A stretch of DNA of 64,000 bases from Vicinamibacterales bacterium (GCA_041394705.1 JAWKHS010000016.1:1-64000); one strand, 5' to 3'; shown: positions 27,173-36,426, counted from the stretch's first letter. Notes: a model not told the origin generated them from the letters alone. Numbers and translations: made by a program.

Positions 27173-27592
27173 ATGGACCACGCGCAATCGATTCGTCACT
27201 TCTACGACCTCATCAACGCGGGCGACATCGACGGGTTCGGGCGGCTGTTGGCCGACGACTTCGCGGAGCGCGAGCCCCTGCCGGGCTTTCCACCCACCAG
27301 GGCGGGCGTCATCGGCTATTTCAAGATGCTGGTCGCGGCATTCCCGGACATGCGCATGACGCCGGACGACGTGATCGTCAGCGGCGACAAGGCGGTGGCG
27401 CGCGTGCGCGTCACGGGAACGCACCAGGGCGAGTTCATGGGGATGCCGCCCTCGGGCAGGCGTGTCGAGGCCCAGCTGATCGACATCATTCGCTTCGGCG
27501 ACGATGGCCGCGCGCGCGAGCACTGGGGCGTGGTGGACCAGCTCACGATGATGCAGCAGCTGGGCGCGATCCCGTCGCAACCTCCAGCCTGA
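27173..27592 (+). CDS. SnoaL-like ester cyclase (NTF2-like fold)
   Basis: A 139-residue NTF2-like protein. It begins with a helix (AQSIRHFYDLINAGDIDGF), has LADDFAEREPLPGFPPTRAG, a central helix FKMLVAAFPDMRMTPDDVIV and strands ending REHWGVVDQLTMMQQLGAIP. This is the layout of SnoaL polyketide cyclase-like proteins, which often carry a catalytic aspartate; most bacterial copies are uncharacterised. It sits 15 bases behind the ICMT-family gene. A 13-bp inverted repeat lies after it. Confidence 0.88.
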   Translation: MDHAQSIRHFYDLINAGDIDGFGRLLADDFAEREPLPGFPPTRAGVIGYFKMLVAAFPDMRMTPDDVIVSGDKAVARVRVTGTHQGEFMGMPPSGRRVEAQLIDIIRFGDDGRAREHWGVVDQLTMMQQLGAIPSQPPA

Positions 27593-27657
27593 GCGCCGTC
27601 CAGGTCCTTGCCGGTGCACCGGTTGGGATGAGGGACGAACACGCAGTCGAACATGGA

Positions 27658-27700
27658 GTGCCATCCGTCCGGGGTCGCGGGCGCCCAGGAGGGATGGCAC
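27658..27700. terminator. Inverted repeat between convergent genes
   Basis: GTGCCATCCGTCC (27658-27670) and GGAGGGATGGCAC (27688-27700) can form a 13-bp stem with one mismatch and a 17-nt loop. It lies between the converging SnoaL-like and OsmC genes, so a two-way terminator is plausible, though no U-tract is present. Confidence 0.4.
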
Positions 27701-27766
27701 CAGCGATGCCCGCCGCCGCACGCCGATGGGCATGGGCCGCGGGCACCGGGCACCGTCGAGGCGGGC

Positions 27767-28333
27767 TCACGAGAGGCGTTCGGCGGTCGCGGTGATCTGG
27801 ACGCCCTTGGTCAGGGTGTCGAACACGGGCGAGAACCTCGGGCCCAGCTCGAAGATCTCCTGCAGCTGCGCGTCGGTCACGTCCGCCTTGATCCTGAAGT
27901 TCATCCGGATCCGCGTGAACCCGTTGCGCACGGATGGGTCGAGCCCGAGGAAGCCGCGAAGGTCCGCGTCCCCCTCCACCGTGGATTCGATCTTCTCGAT
28001 CGCCACGCCACGGGCCGTCGCATGGTAGACGATCGATCCGGTGACGCACGCGGCCAGCGCGTGCAGCAGCAGCTCGCCGGCGCTGGGGCTGGAGTCCGAG
28101 CCGAGCAGGACGTGCGACTCGTCGGCGTCGAGGACGAACGGCGCGTCGTGCTGGTGCTCCTGGCCCGCGCCGAAGAACCCGCGGATCGTGGAGCGGCTGC
28201 GGCTGCCGGCCAGCCACTGATGATCCAGCCGGAACTGGAACCTGGCCAGTCCGCTGTCAGCCCGAATGAGGCCGACCGTCTGCAGCAACCCTTCCCTGTC
28301 GAGGCCGTTGACTGTCGTCTGTGTCATGGTCAT
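27767..28333 (-). CDS. OsmC-family protein lacking the second redox cysteine
   Basis: A 188-residue OsmC/YhfA-type protein. The conserved GELLLHALAACVTGSIVYHA holds one cysteine (C96). The segment where peroxidase-type members have CPVH reads FSPVFDTLTKGV, with serine instead of cysteine. Thiol peroxidase activity therefore seems unlikely; other one-cysteine relatives are described simply as OsmC-like. AAGGGAG about 9 nt upstream supports the ATG at 28333. It diverges from the AraC regulator, with about 180 bases between, which makes that regulator a candidate for controlling it. Confidence 0.88.
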   Translation of the reverse strand: MTMTQTTVNGLDREGLLQTVGLIRADSGLARFQFRLDHQWLAGSRSRSTIRGFFGAGQEHQHDAPFVLDADESHVLLGSDSSPSAGELLLHALAACVTGSIVYHATARGVAIEKIESTVEGDADLRGFLGLDPSVRNGFTRIRMNFRIKADVTDAQLQEIFELGPRFSPVFDTLTKGVQITATAERLS

Positions 28334-28515
28334 TGGTGCATCTCCCTTCGAGGCGTCACGGTCGCGACGTCGCGACTTCTTCACTGTGAGGCAGGCGGGC
28401 GGCCGGCGCTTGTCCCGGCGTCCGTGGCAATTTGCCGCCGCGAGGTATCATCGACGTCGCTTGCCGGCGCGTCCGGCGGGCTTTGCCTCCCGTCCGCGTG
28501 GCGGGCCCACAGCGC

Positions 28516-29526
28516 ATGGATGTCCTCTCCGAGGTCCTGGCGACCGTCACGCTGAGAGGCGCGTTCTACTTCAACGGCGAGTTCACGGCGCCCTGGGCGG
28601 TCCGCACGCCGCCGTCGACCGTCCTGGCGCCCCACATCGGGCCCGGCGACGGGCACGTGATCATCTTTCACCTCGTGACCGACGGACGGGGCGTCGCCGG
28701 ACTCGAGGGCGGTGCGCTCGTGCCGTTCGAGGCCGGCGACGTGATCGTGTTCCCGCACGGTGACGCGCACGTCGTAGGCAGCGGCGCCGGCAGCCAGGCC
28801 GTGGACTACGAAGGCGAGCTGCATCGCATCCTCGACCAGGGCCTTCGAACGACCCGCGCCGGCGGCGGCGGCGCCGTCACGAGGTTCGTCTGCGGCTATC
28901 TGTCCTGCGATCCGCGGCTCAGTCGAACCTTCCTCGCGGGACTGCCGCCCATGCTCAAGGTCCACGTCCGCCAGGACGGATCCGGCCAGTGGCTCGAACA
29001 GGCCATCCGGAACTCCGTCGCCGACGGCCAGGCCGCCAGCGCCGGAGGCGAGGCGGTGCTCGCGCGGCTGGCGGAAGCGCTGTTCATCGAGACGCTGCGG
29101 CGCCACGTCGCCGCGCTGCCCGCCGAACACCGCAGCTGGCTGGCCGGCGCGCGCGATCCGGAGGTTGGCAGGGCGCTGGCGCTCATGCACGCCGGTCCGG
29201 CCAGGCCGTGGACGCTGGCGCGGTTGGCCAGCGCGGCTGGTGTGTCGCGGTCGGTCCTGGCGGAACGCTTCCGGCTGCTCCTGGGCGAGCCGCCCATGAC
29301 GTACCTGTCGCGGTGGCGGCTGCAACTCGGCGCCCAACTGCTCCAGGCAACGAGTCGCCGGGTCGCCGACATCGCCGCCGAGGTGGGCTACGACTCGGAG
29401 GCGGGGTTCAACCGCGCCTTCCGGCGCGAGCATGGGACGCCGCCGGCGCGCTTTCGCAACACGTTCCGCAAGGCCAGCGCACGTCTGCGCGCGCCCGCCC
29501 GCCGCAGCCGCGAGTCCCGGGCCTGA
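28516..29526 (+). CDS. AraC-family regulator with N-terminal cupin
   Basis: A 336-residue regulator. The N-terminal cupin (AraC-binding-like cupin_6 type) reads LRGAFYFNGEFTAPWAVRTP, HVIIFHLVTDGRGV and FEAGDVIVFPHGDAHVV. The C-terminal pair of helix-turn-helix motifs reads WTLARLASAAGVSRSVLAERF, then PMTYLSRWRLQLGAQLL, then VADIAAEVGYDSEAGFNRAF, the standard AraC signature. Relatives often respond to small aromatic or reactive compounds and control a divergent gene, here the OsmC-family protein. A TATCAT at 28446-28451 may be its promoter and supports the downstream start. Confidence 0.92.
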   Translation: MDVLSEVLATVTLRGAFYFNGEFTAPWAVRTPPSTVLAPHIGPGDGHVIIFHLVTDGRGVAGLEGGALVPFEAGDVIVFPHGDAHVVGSGAGSQAVDYEGELHRILDQGLRTTRAGGGGAVTRFVCGYLSCDPRLSRTFLAGLPPMLKVHVRQDGSGQWLEQAIRNSVADGQAASAGGEAVLARLAEALFIETLRRHVAALPAEHRSWLAGARDPEVGRALALMHAGPARPWTLARLASAAGVSRSVLAERFRLLLGEPPMTYLSRWRLQLGAQLLQATSRRVADIAAEVGYDSEAGFNRAFRREHGTPPARFRNTFRKASARLRAPARRSRESRA

Positions 29527-29547
29527 AACGAGGCAACGTGCGCCGGC

Positions 29548-30300
29548 TCAGCGCGCCAGGTGCAGCGGGAACGGCGTCCGCGCCACGAAGGCGTTGACGG
29601 CCTCGAGCAGGCCCGTGCTCCTGTCGCGCACCACGAACACCGACTCCTCGCGCTGGCCGGGGTTCAGGTCGTGGTGGTCGATGAGGGCCAGCTCCGGGCC
29701 GTAGGACGGAATCACGCGGCCGTCCAGGGTGAAGTACTCCGCCTGCGCCACCGCGTCCAACTGGCCCCGGTCGAACATCGCATAGAGGTCGGGGAACGTG
29801 CCCGCGGCCACCACCTCGACGCCCGCTGGCGCGCGTTTCAGCAGATCGCGGTGCGCGGCCATGCCGGTGACGGCGCCGATCTTCCTGCCGGTGAAGTCCG
29901 CGATCGTGCGGTACTGCTCGCGATCCGCCGCGCGGATCCGGAGCGCACGCTGCTCGTAGAGAAAGGGCGACGAGAAGGTCCCACCTGGGCTCACCCGATC
30001 GGGGAAGTTCGCGAGGTTCGTCGCCACCACGTCCACGACGTCCTTCCCGGCCAGCTCCCAGGATCGGTCGAAGGGGACGACCATCCACTCCGCTTTCAGA
30101 CCGAGGTCCGCGGCGAGCCGCTCCGCGTAGCGGTTCATCCAGGCTTCGGGGTCGAGATCGTCGGTGGCGTTGCCGGTGATGGCGATCGTCACGACCCCCG
30201 GGCGCAGCGTCACGACGGCAGGCGCGGCGGGTTCGGGCGCGCAATCGGTCAGCGCCGCCAGGACGACTGCCGCGATCAGCCAACGGACTCGGGACCCCAT
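29548..30300 (-). CDS. Periplasmic solute-binding protein (family 3 type)
   Basis: A 250-residue preprotein with signal segment WLIAAVVLAALTDCAPEP; a cysteine follows the hydrophobic core, but aspartate before it makes a poor lipobox. The mature domain has the type II binding-protein pattern: LGLKAEWMVVPFDRSWELAG, DVVDVVATNLANFPDR, YRTIADFTGRKIGAVTGMAAH and YAMFDRGQLDAVAQ. Such proteins bind amino acids or other small polar solutes. No permease or ATPase genes are beside it, so it may be an orphan receptor. GGAGGT is only 3-4 nt from the ATG. The Rieske oxygenase gene diverges from it. Confidence 0.85.
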   Translation of the reverse strand: MGSRVRWLIAAVVLAALTDCAPEPAAPAVVTLRPGVVTIAITGNATDDLDPEAWMNRYAERLAADLGLKAEWMVVPFDRSWELAGKDVVDVVATNLANFPDRVSPGGTFSSPFLYEQRALRIRAADREQYRTIADFTGRKIGAVTGMAAHRDLLKRAPAGVEVVAAGTFPDLYAMFDRGQLDAVAQAEYFTLDGRVIPSYGPELALIDHHDLNPGQREESVFVVRDRSTGLLEAVNAFVARTPFPLHLAR

Positions 30301-30319
30301 CGCACCTCCGACCGGGTGG

Positions 30320-30336
30320 TAGCATACCCGCCTCGC
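30320..30336 (+). promoter_or_regulatory. Putative -10 box ahead of the Rieske oxygenase
   Basis: TAGCAT at 30320-30325 ends 11 nt before the ATG at 30337, leaving room for only a few untranslated bases and no Shine-Dalgarno. Confidence 0.4.
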
Positions 30337-31338
30337 ATGGCAGGCGCGGCCGCGACGTTCCCGGACGGGCTCTTCCGCTGCTGGCACCCCGTGGCCTACG
30401 CACACGAGGTGACCGAGTCGCCCGTGGCCGCGACGCTGCTCGGCGAGGCCGTGGTGGTGTGGCGAACGGCCGACGGCCGGGCCCACGCCATGCGCGACCT
30501 CTGCATCCATCGCGGCACCGCGCTGTCACTGGGCTGGGTCGAGGACGATTGCCTCGTCTGCCCGTACCACGCCTGGCGCTACGACCGGTCGGGGGCGTGC
30601 GTCCGGATCCCGCAGTCCGCGCACGCCACGATTCCCAGGAAGGCCAGGACGCCGGTCTATCAGTGCCAGGAGCGCTACGGCCTCGTGTGGGTGTGCCTGG
30701 CCGACGGCGAGGCCGCGTATCCGCTACCGGAGGTGCCCGAGCTCGAGTCCGGCACCTTCAAGGTGGTGAACACCGGGCCCTTCGCCTGGCAGGCGGACGC
30801 GTCCCGGCAGGTCGAGAACTTCACGGACTTCGGGCACTTCCCGTGGGTGCATCCGGGCCTGCTCGGCGACCCGGCGCGGCCGGTCGTGCCCGAGCACGCG
30901 GTGGAGACGCGCGGCCACGTGCTGCACTACACGATCGTCCGGCCCGAGGCGCCCAACAGTGACGAGTTCCCGGTGTTCGGCAACGCCGTCACCGAGCGGC
31001 CCGAGCGCCGCAGCCGCTACGAGCTGCACCTGCCCTACACGATCGTGCTTCGCCTGGGCTGGGGCGGCGAGAAGGGCATGGTCTACTTCTTCGCCTCGCA
31101 GCCCGAGAAGGCCGACCGCTGCCGCGGCTACTGCATCATCGGCCGGAACTACGACCTGGACGACCCGGACAGCACGCTGCAGGAGTTCGAGCGCGTCATC
31201 TTCGGACAGGACCAGCGCATCGTGGAGTCGCAGCGTCCCGAGCAGGTGCCGTTCGACCTGGCCGACGAGCTGCACCTGACGTTCGACGCCGTGGCCGTGG
31301 CCTACCGGCGGGCGATGCGGACCGAAGGGCTGGGCTGA
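30337..31338 (+). CDS. Rieske non-haem iron oxygenase
   Basis: A 333-residue oxygenase. The Rieske cluster ligands are C56 and H58 (CIHRG) and C75 and H78 (CPYHAW). The mononuclear iron site is in NFTDFGHFPWVH (D164, H167, H172). This is the arrangement of VanA/phenoxybenzoate-type O-demethylases and ring hydroxylases, which need a separate reductase; none is encoded nearby. The substrate is unknown. It is cytoplasmic and would use O2 and electrons from ferredoxin or flavin carriers. The downstream gene is probably separate. Confidence 0.92.
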   Translation: MAGAAATFPDGLFRCWHPVAYAHEVTESPVAATLLGEAVVVWRTADGRAHAMRDLCIHRGTALSLGWVEDDCLVCPYHAWRYDRSGACVRIPQSAHATIPRKARTPVYQCQERYGLVWVCLADGEAAYPLPEVPELESGTFKVVNTGPFAWQADASRQVENFTDFGHFPWVHPGLLGDPARPVVPEHAVETRGHVLHYTIVRPEAPNSDEFPVFGNAVTERPERRSRYELHLPYTIVLRLGWGGEKGMVYFFASQPEKADRCRGYCIIGRNYDLDDPDSTLQEFERVIFGQDQRIVESQRPEQVPFDLADELHLTFDAVAVAYRRAMRTEGLG

Positions 31339-31429
31339 CCGCCGCTCCCGCACCCCGCGTTCCACCGCTGGGGTCCCACGACGCGCGAGGCGAGTGAACC
31401 TGGTGGCCCGCCGACGCGTCTGTCACCGC

Positions 31430-32662
31430 ATGAAACACCTCGCCTTCGCCGGCGCGCTGACGATGCTCGGGGTCGTGGCCGGCGGCGCCCAGACGCCGAC
31501 GCTCGATGACACGCTCGTGTCGGTGCGACGGCCCATCGCGCTCCGTGACGGCCGGCTCGAGGGGGCCGGCGCGGAGGTGCTGCGCGCCGCCCTGCAGGCC
31601 ACGCCGTACGTGCTGATCGGCGAGGACCACGGGCTGGCCGAGATTCCGGCCTTCTCGGCGGCGGTCTTCCGCGACCTCGCGAAGCGGGGCGTCCGCGACC
31701 TCGTGCTGGAAGTGGGGCCGGAAGCGGGGCGCCGCCTCACGCGCGCAGTCGACGCTGACGACCCCGAGGCCGAGGTCCGCCGCTGGGTGCGGCAGTATCC
31801 GTTCAGCCTGGCCTTCTACGACCTGGCGCAGGAGCTGGAGTTCCTGCGCCAGGCGCGCGCGGCCACCGGACCCGGCCTGCGCATCACGGGCGTGGACCAG
31901 GAACTGATGGGCGCGTCGCGGATGCTGCTCGAGTCCGTGACCGCGAAGGACGACGCCATTCCAGGCCTGCTGTCCCTCGAGCGGCAGGCCTACGAACGGG
32001 CCGTGGCCAGCGGCAATCCGCTCGATCTCTTCATGCTCACGGGCCCGGCCGAGGCGCTCGAGGCCCTGCGCGACCGCCTCGCACGGGGGAGGACCCCGGG
32101 CGATGCCGCCCTCGTCGCGTCGCTGCTCGACAGCCGGCGGATCTACGCCCTCAACGGGCAGTCGGGCTACCAGAGCAACCTTACCCGCGCCGCGCTGATG
32201 AAGCGCTACTACGTCGACCAGCTCCCGCCCGACCGGCGCGCGGCGCCGCCGCCGGCGCTCTTCAAGTTCGGCGCGTATCACGTGATGAAAGGCCTGAACC
32301 TGCTCGAGAGCCGGGAGCTCGGGAACTACGTCGCCGAGGTGGCGGATGGGCGAGGCACGCCGTCGCTGCACCTGCTCGTCATGGCGGTGAAGGGCCAGCA
32401 GCGGCGCTTCGCCGGCGTGGGCACGCCCTACATCGCCGCTCCCGTCGACCAGGTGGGGCCCGGCGTGTCGGACTTCCCCTTCGCCAAGCCGATCTTCGAG
32501 CGGGCGCTCGCCGAGCGGGGCTGGTCGCTCTTCGACTTCCGGGAGATGCGCCGCTGGGCCATCCGGCAGAAGGATCTGGACCCCCGGCTGCTGCGCATGA
32601 TCTCGGGGTTCGACCTTGCCGTGCTGATTCCCGAGGGCACGCCGAGCGACCAGATCCGCTGA
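31430..32662 (+). CDS. Secreted EreA/ChaN-like protein of unknown function
   Basis: A 410-residue preprotein with signal peptide MKHLAFAGALTMLGVVAGGAQ. The early motif YVLIGEDHGLAEIPAFSAAV resembles the GExHG motif of the erythromycin esterase/ChaN superfamily. Further similarities are RDLVLEVGPEAGRRL and RITGVDQELMGASRMLLESV, and the conserved histidine in LFKFGAYHVMKGLN. Members include haem-binding and esterase-like enzymes; the substrate here cannot be named. A GTG at 31394 would put extra charged residues ahead of the signal peptide, so I chose the ATG. Confidence 0.75.
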   Translation: MKHLAFAGALTMLGVVAGGAQTPTLDDTLVSVRRPIALRDGRLEGAGAEVLRAALQATPYVLIGEDHGLAEIPAFSAAVFRDLAKRGVRDLVLEVGPEAGRRLTRAVDADDPEAEVRRWVRQYPFSLAFYDLAQELEFLRQARAATGPGLRITGVDQELMGASRMLLESVTAKDDAIPGLLSLERQAYERAVASGNPLDLFMLTGPAEALEALRDRLARGRTPGDAALVASLLDSRRIYALNGQSGYQSNLTRAALMKRYYVDQLPPDRRAAPPPALFKFGAYHVMKGLNLLESRELGNYVAEVADGRGTPSLHLLVMAVKGQQRRFAGVGTPYIAAPVDQVGPGVSDFPFAKPIFERALAERGWSLFDFREMRRWAIRQKDLDPRLLRMISGFDLAVLIPEGTPSDQIR

Positions 32663-32712
32663 GTCCGGCGGCGCGCGTTGGGGGGCACGCGCGGGACCTG
32701 GGCCCGCCGGAC
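32663..32712. terminator. Nested inverted repeat between convergent genes
   Basis: GTCCGGCGG (32663-32671) pairs with CCGCCGGAC (32704-32712), and inside it CGCGCG (32672-32677) pairs with CGCGCG (32688-32693). The structure starts right after a TGA stop and lies between two converging genes. It lacks U-tracts but is well placed to stop transcription from both sides. Confidence 0.45.
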
Positions 32713-32723
32713 GCACCGGCCGG

Positions 32724-35600
32724 CTACTCGCGCAGGTCCTCCAGGGCAGCACGCCCGTCCGCCGCCGTCCTGCTGTCGTCGCGGCCGGCCGCATGGAGGT
32801 GCGCCAGCGCGGTCTCGATCTCCTGGCGGCCCTCGCCGGTCCGCCCGAGGGCCGCGAGCGCCCGGCCGCGGCCGATCCGGGCTTCGGCCGTCTGCAGGTG
32901 CGTCTCGCCGAACTGCGCGGTGCGTTCGGCCATGGCCGCGTCGAACGATGCCAGCGCGTCACGGGCGAGGCCGAGTCCCAGCTCCGCCCGGCCCCGCGCC
33001 ACGAGCGCGATGGCCGTCATCACGTGGCCGCCGGGATAGGCCGCGCGGTAGATCCCCAGCGCCTGGTCCGCCAGTCGTCGCGCCTCGGCGAAGCGGCCCC
33101 GCCGGAACAGCACCTGACCGAGATTCGACAGCGACTCGCCGGTTTCGGCGTGGTCGGGCCCGAACAGGCGCCGCCTGGCGTCCACGACCTGGCGCAGGAT
33201 GCGCTCGGCCTCCTCGAGTCGACCGCCGGCCATGTAGGACATCGCGAGGTTGTTCACGGTGGCCCAGGTGTCCGGATGGTCCGGTCCGATGACGTCGCGC
33301 CACACGTCGACGAGCTCGCCGAACCGCGCGGCTGCCTCGTCGTACCGGCCGCGCATGTACTCGACGATGGCGACGTTGTTCAGCGTGGCCGCCACCGGCC
33401 GGCTGCGCTCGCCGAACGCCGCACGCTGGATCGACAGCGCCTCGGCGAACTCGCGCTCGGCGTCCTCGTACTGGTTCATCTGGCCGTGCACCTCCGCCAT
33501 GTTGTTCAGGGCGTCGGCGACGTCGGGGTGGAGGTCGCCCAGCAGCCGCCGCCGTCCGTCGAGGCATGGCGCGAAGAGCGCCAACGCCTCGGCGTACTGC
33601 GTGGCCTGGTGCCGTGCTTCCGCCAGGTTGCACTCCGTGCGCACGACGTCGGTGTGCAGATCCCCATAGGTGGTCCGCGCCAGGGTGAGCGCCTCGTCGA
33701 AGTAGGGCACGGCGTCGAGCGGCCGCTTGGCCGTCGTCAACAGGCTGCCGAGCCCGTTCAGCGCGTCGATGAGCCCGGGCGCGTCGGCCTGCTCCCGCCG
33801 GATCGCCAGAGCCTCGCGCATCGTGCGTTCGGCGTCACCGAAGGACGCGCGGGCGGCCTGGACGCGGGCCAGTCCGGTGAGGGCGGCCGCCGCCCGGGGG
33901 CCGCGCGGCCCTTCGGCCGTGCGCGCGAGGGTGAGCGCCTCCTCGAACCGACGCTCGGCGACGTCCGTGTCGCCCTGGAGGGCGCGGACCTCGCCCAGCG
34001 CCGTCAGGCGGGCGGCGAGCGTGGCCGGATCCGAGGGCTCGGCGCGGGCTGCCGCCACCGCGGCCTCCATGTGCGGGCCCGCGCGATCGTAGAGGCCGAG
34101 CCGCGAGTACAGGTCGCCCAGCACGCCGCGCATCTCGGCGCGCAGGTCGGGATCGGCCGCCAACGACCGTTCCACCCGGTCGCTGCCTCGATCGAGCAGC
34201 TCGCGCGCCGTCACGGCCTGCCCGCGCGCCTGGTCGGGATCGGACACCTCGAAGACGCTCAGGAGGAAGTCGCGAATTTCGGCCGCGCGCCGGCCTTCGC
34301 GAGCCGCCGCCCGCGCCTGGACGAGCGCAGTCGTCCCGCCGACGACCAGGGCCGCTGTCGCCACGACGCTCGCGGCCACGGCCAGACGATGCCGCCGCAG
34401 GAACTTCGACGCCCGGTAGCGCACGGTGGACGGACGCGCCAGCACCGGCAGGCCGCTGCGGGAGCGCTCGATGTCGTCCCTGAATGCCGCCATGGACGGG
34501 TACCGGCGATTCGGCTCGCGCCGGAGCGCCGTGGTGACGATGTTGTCGAGATCGCCGGCCAGTTCGCGCGCCAGCGCATCGACGGTGCCGCGCCGCGCAG
34601 CGGCCCGGTCCGCCGCCGGAGACCGGGGACCGTCACGCCGACACACGCGGCTCGGCAGTTCGATGGTGCCGTCAAGCACCCGGCGCTCCAGCGCCGCCAT
34701 CGACGCCTCGTCGTCCTCCCACGGCCGGCGCCCGGTCAGGAGCTCGTACAGGACGACGCCGGCGGCATACACGTCCGCCGCCGTGGTCACGGGCTCCCCC
34801 AGATACTGCTCCGGGCTCGCGTACTCGGGCGTCATGAGCCGCGCGCCGGATCTGGTGGCCGGGGCGTCTCCACCGCCATCGCCGTTCTCGAGCAGCTTGG
34901 CGACGCCGAAATCGAGGAGCTTCACGGCGCCCTCGGCCGTCACCAGGATGTTGGCCGGTTTCAGGTCCCGGTGCACGACGAGGTGCCGGTGCGCGCGGTC
35001 CACCGCATCGCACACCTGGAGGAACAGGGCGAGTCGCTCGTCGATCGTCAGACGCCGCTGGTCCGCATGCCGATCGATGGGCTGGCCCTGCACGAGCTCC
35101 ATCACGAGGTACGGGCGCCCGTCGTCGGTGACGCCGCCGTCGAACAGGCGCGCGATGTGCGGATGATCGACCGTGGCCAGGACCTGCCGCTCGACGCGGA
35201 ACCGGCTCAGCAGATCGCCGCCCAGCCCCTCGCGGACGATCTTCACGGCCACTTCGCGCGTGAACTCGTCGTCGGCCCTCGCCGCCAGGTACACGTCGGC
35301 CATGCCGCCGCGGCCGATCGGCCGAATCAGCCGGTAGGCACCCACCATGTAGCCGGGCGGATGCGCAGGGACGGAGGCGGCGTCGTGCATCAGGTCGGAC
35401 GCCAGCTCGACCGCCGGACGGTCGAGGAAGGCGCCGGCCCGCTGGGCCGCCGCGAGTACCCGCCTGGCGGAAGCGAGGCGCGCGGGGTCGGCGCCGCACT
35501 GCGCCTCGATCCACGAGGCACGCTCGGCCTCGGGACGCTCGAGCGCGCGCTCCACGAGCTCGCCCACGTCGTCCCAGTCCCGCAACGAGACGTCCGTCAT
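32724..35600 (-). CDS. Transmembrane serine/threonine protein kinase with TPR sensor region
   Basis: A 958-residue kinase. Residues about 88-350 are a Pkn-type kinase domain: glycine loop IGRGGMADVY, K120 in VAVK, HRDLKPANIL (D212), DFG (230-232) and ASPEQY. A transmembrane helix (AVAASVVATAALVVGGTTAL) follows, and then about 500 residues of tetratricopeptide repeats (for example LGDLHPDVADALNNMAEVHG and GPDHPDTWATVNNLAMSYMA). All key catalytic residues are present. The TPR part lies across the membrane and may sense a protein or envelope state. GGAGGAGG just before the ATG fixes the start. The ECF sigma factor gene diverges 62 bases away, a common acidobacterial pairing. Confidence 0.95.
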   Translation of the reverse strand: MTDVSLRDWDDVGELVERALERPEAERASWIEAQCGADPARLASARRVLAAAQRAGAFLDRPAVELASDLMHDAASVPAHPPGYMVGAYRLIRPIGRGGMADVYLAARADDEFTREVAVKIVREGLGGDLLSRFRVERQVLATVDHPHIARLFDGGVTDDGRPYLVMELVQGQPIDRHADQRRLTIDERLALFLQVCDAVDRAHRHLVVHRDLKPANILVTAEGAVKLLDFGVAKLLENGDGGGDAPATRSGARLMTPEYASPEQYLGEPVTTAADVYAAGVVLYELLTGRRPWEDDEASMAALERRVLDGTIELPSRVCRRDGPRSPAADRAAARRGTVDALARELAGDLDNIVTTALRREPNRRYPSMAAFRDDIERSRSGLPVLARPSTVRYRASKFLRRHRLAVAASVVATAALVVGGTTALVQARAAAREGRRAAEIRDFLLSVFEVSDPDQARGQAVTARELLDRGSDRVERSLAADPDLRAEMRGVLGDLYSRLGLYDRAGPHMEAAVAAARAEPSDPATLAARLTALGEVRALQGDTDVAERRFEEALTLARTAEGPRGPRAAAALTGLARVQAARASFGDAERTMREALAIRREQADAPGLIDALNGLGSLLTTAKRPLDAVPYFDEALTLARTTYGDLHTDVVRTECNLAEARHQATQYAEALALFAPCLDGRRRLLGDLHPDVADALNNMAEVHGQMNQYEDAEREFAEALSIQRAAFGERSRPVAATLNNVAIVEYMRGRYDEAAARFGELVDVWRDVIGPDHPDTWATVNNLAMSYMAGGRLEEAERILRQVVDARRRLFGPDHAETGESLSNLGQVLFRRGRFAEARRLADQALGIYRAAYPGGHVMTAIALVARGRAELGLGLARDALASFDAAMAERTAQFGETHLQTAEARIGRGRALAALGRTGEGRQEIETALAHLHAAGRDDSRTAADGRAALEDLRE

Positions 35601-35635
35601 GCCTCCTCCGCGGCGGATCGGGCGGAGCCGCACGC

Positions 35636-35641
35636 TATGAT
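35636..35641 (+). promoter_or_regulatory. Putative -10 box of the ECF sigma factor gene
   Basis: TATGAT stands 21 nt before the ATG at 35663, in the 62-base region shared with the divergent kinase gene. Confidence 0.4.
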
Positions 35642-35662
35642 GCCCGGACCACGCGTTCGCCG

Positions 35663-36250
35663 ATGTCCGACGCCCCGGCTCCCACTCCCGGACAGGTCAC
35701 CGAGATCCTGCAGCGCGCCAGCGCGGGCGACCGGCAGGCGCTCGACGCCCTGTTCCCGCTCGTCTACCAGGAGCTGCGCCGCATCGCGCGCCGCCAGCGC
35801 GCGGGGCAGCCGCCGGGCCGCACCTTGACCACCACGGTGCTCATCCACGAGGTGTACCTGCGGCTCATCGACCAGACGCAGGCGAAGTTCGAGGATCGCG
35901 TCCGATTCTATGCCTACGCCGCGCGCGTCATGCGCACCGTGCTGGTCGACGAGGCACGGGCACGCGGCGCGCGGAAGCGGGGCGGCGGGTGGACGGCGGT
36001 GGAGCTGGACGAGCGGCACCTGGCCGTGCAGGACCAGGCGGACCTGGTGCTGGCGATCGACGAAGCGTTGACGCGGCTCGCCGACGAGGACGCACATCTC
36101 GCGCGCCTCGTGGAGTGCCGCTTCTTCGGCGGGATGACCGACGAGGAAGTGGCGCGCGATCTCGGCGTGTCGGACCGCACGGTGCGTCGCGACTGGCTCA
36201 AGGCCCGCACGTGGCTGTACGCCCAGCTCGCGGCGGCCGACCCGTCCTAG
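35663..36250 (+). CDS. ECF-family RNA polymerase sigma factor
   Basis: A 195-residue sigma factor. Region 2 is YQELRRIARRQRAG to RFYAYAARVMRTVLVDEAR; region 4 is VECRFFGGMTDEEVARDLGVSDRTVRRDWLKART, an intact helix-turn-helix. The sequence type (LTTTVLIHEVYLRLID, KFEDRVRFYAYAARVMR) matches the ECF group that in Acidobacteria and Planctomycetes is encoded beside TPR-bearing Ser/Thr kinases, as here. There is no anti-sigma gene; phosphorylation by the adjacent kinase is the likely control, though unproven. Confidence 0.95.
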   Translation: MSDAPAPTPGQVTEILQRASAGDRQALDALFPLVYQELRRIARRQRAGQPPGRTLTTTVLIHEVYLRLIDQTQAKFEDRVRFYAYAARVMRTVLVDEARARGARKRGGGWTAVELDERHLAVQDQADLVLAIDEALTRLADEDAHLARLVECRFFGGMTDEEVARDLGVSDRTVRRDWLKARTWLYAQLAAADPS

Positions 36251-36426
36251 CCCTGGACTCACGCACATCCTCGCGGTTCTCCGCTGCTTCCGGTGAACGC
36301 AATCGGGAGCACGGGGCGGACACGCCGCGCGCGCCCGGCCGCCTGGACCGGGCTGGCCGGGTGCCGGTCGCGATTCCGTTTCATTGGAGTGGGCCCCGTC
36401 GTCACCGGGCCGGAACGGGGAGCGCG

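Noticed and set aside
27316..27753. Minus-strand frame with a Cys/His/Trp-rich start (HRWCHPSWAPATPDGWHSMF)
   Set aside because: Most of it is antisense to the SnoaL-like gene, and the apparent pattern comes from the inverted repeat at 27658-27700.
36251..36426. Possible small gene or RNA between the ECF sigma gene and the seven-repeat gene
   Set aside because: The 176 bases have no start with a ribosome-binding site and no clear stem; only a promoter for the downstream gene is expected there.
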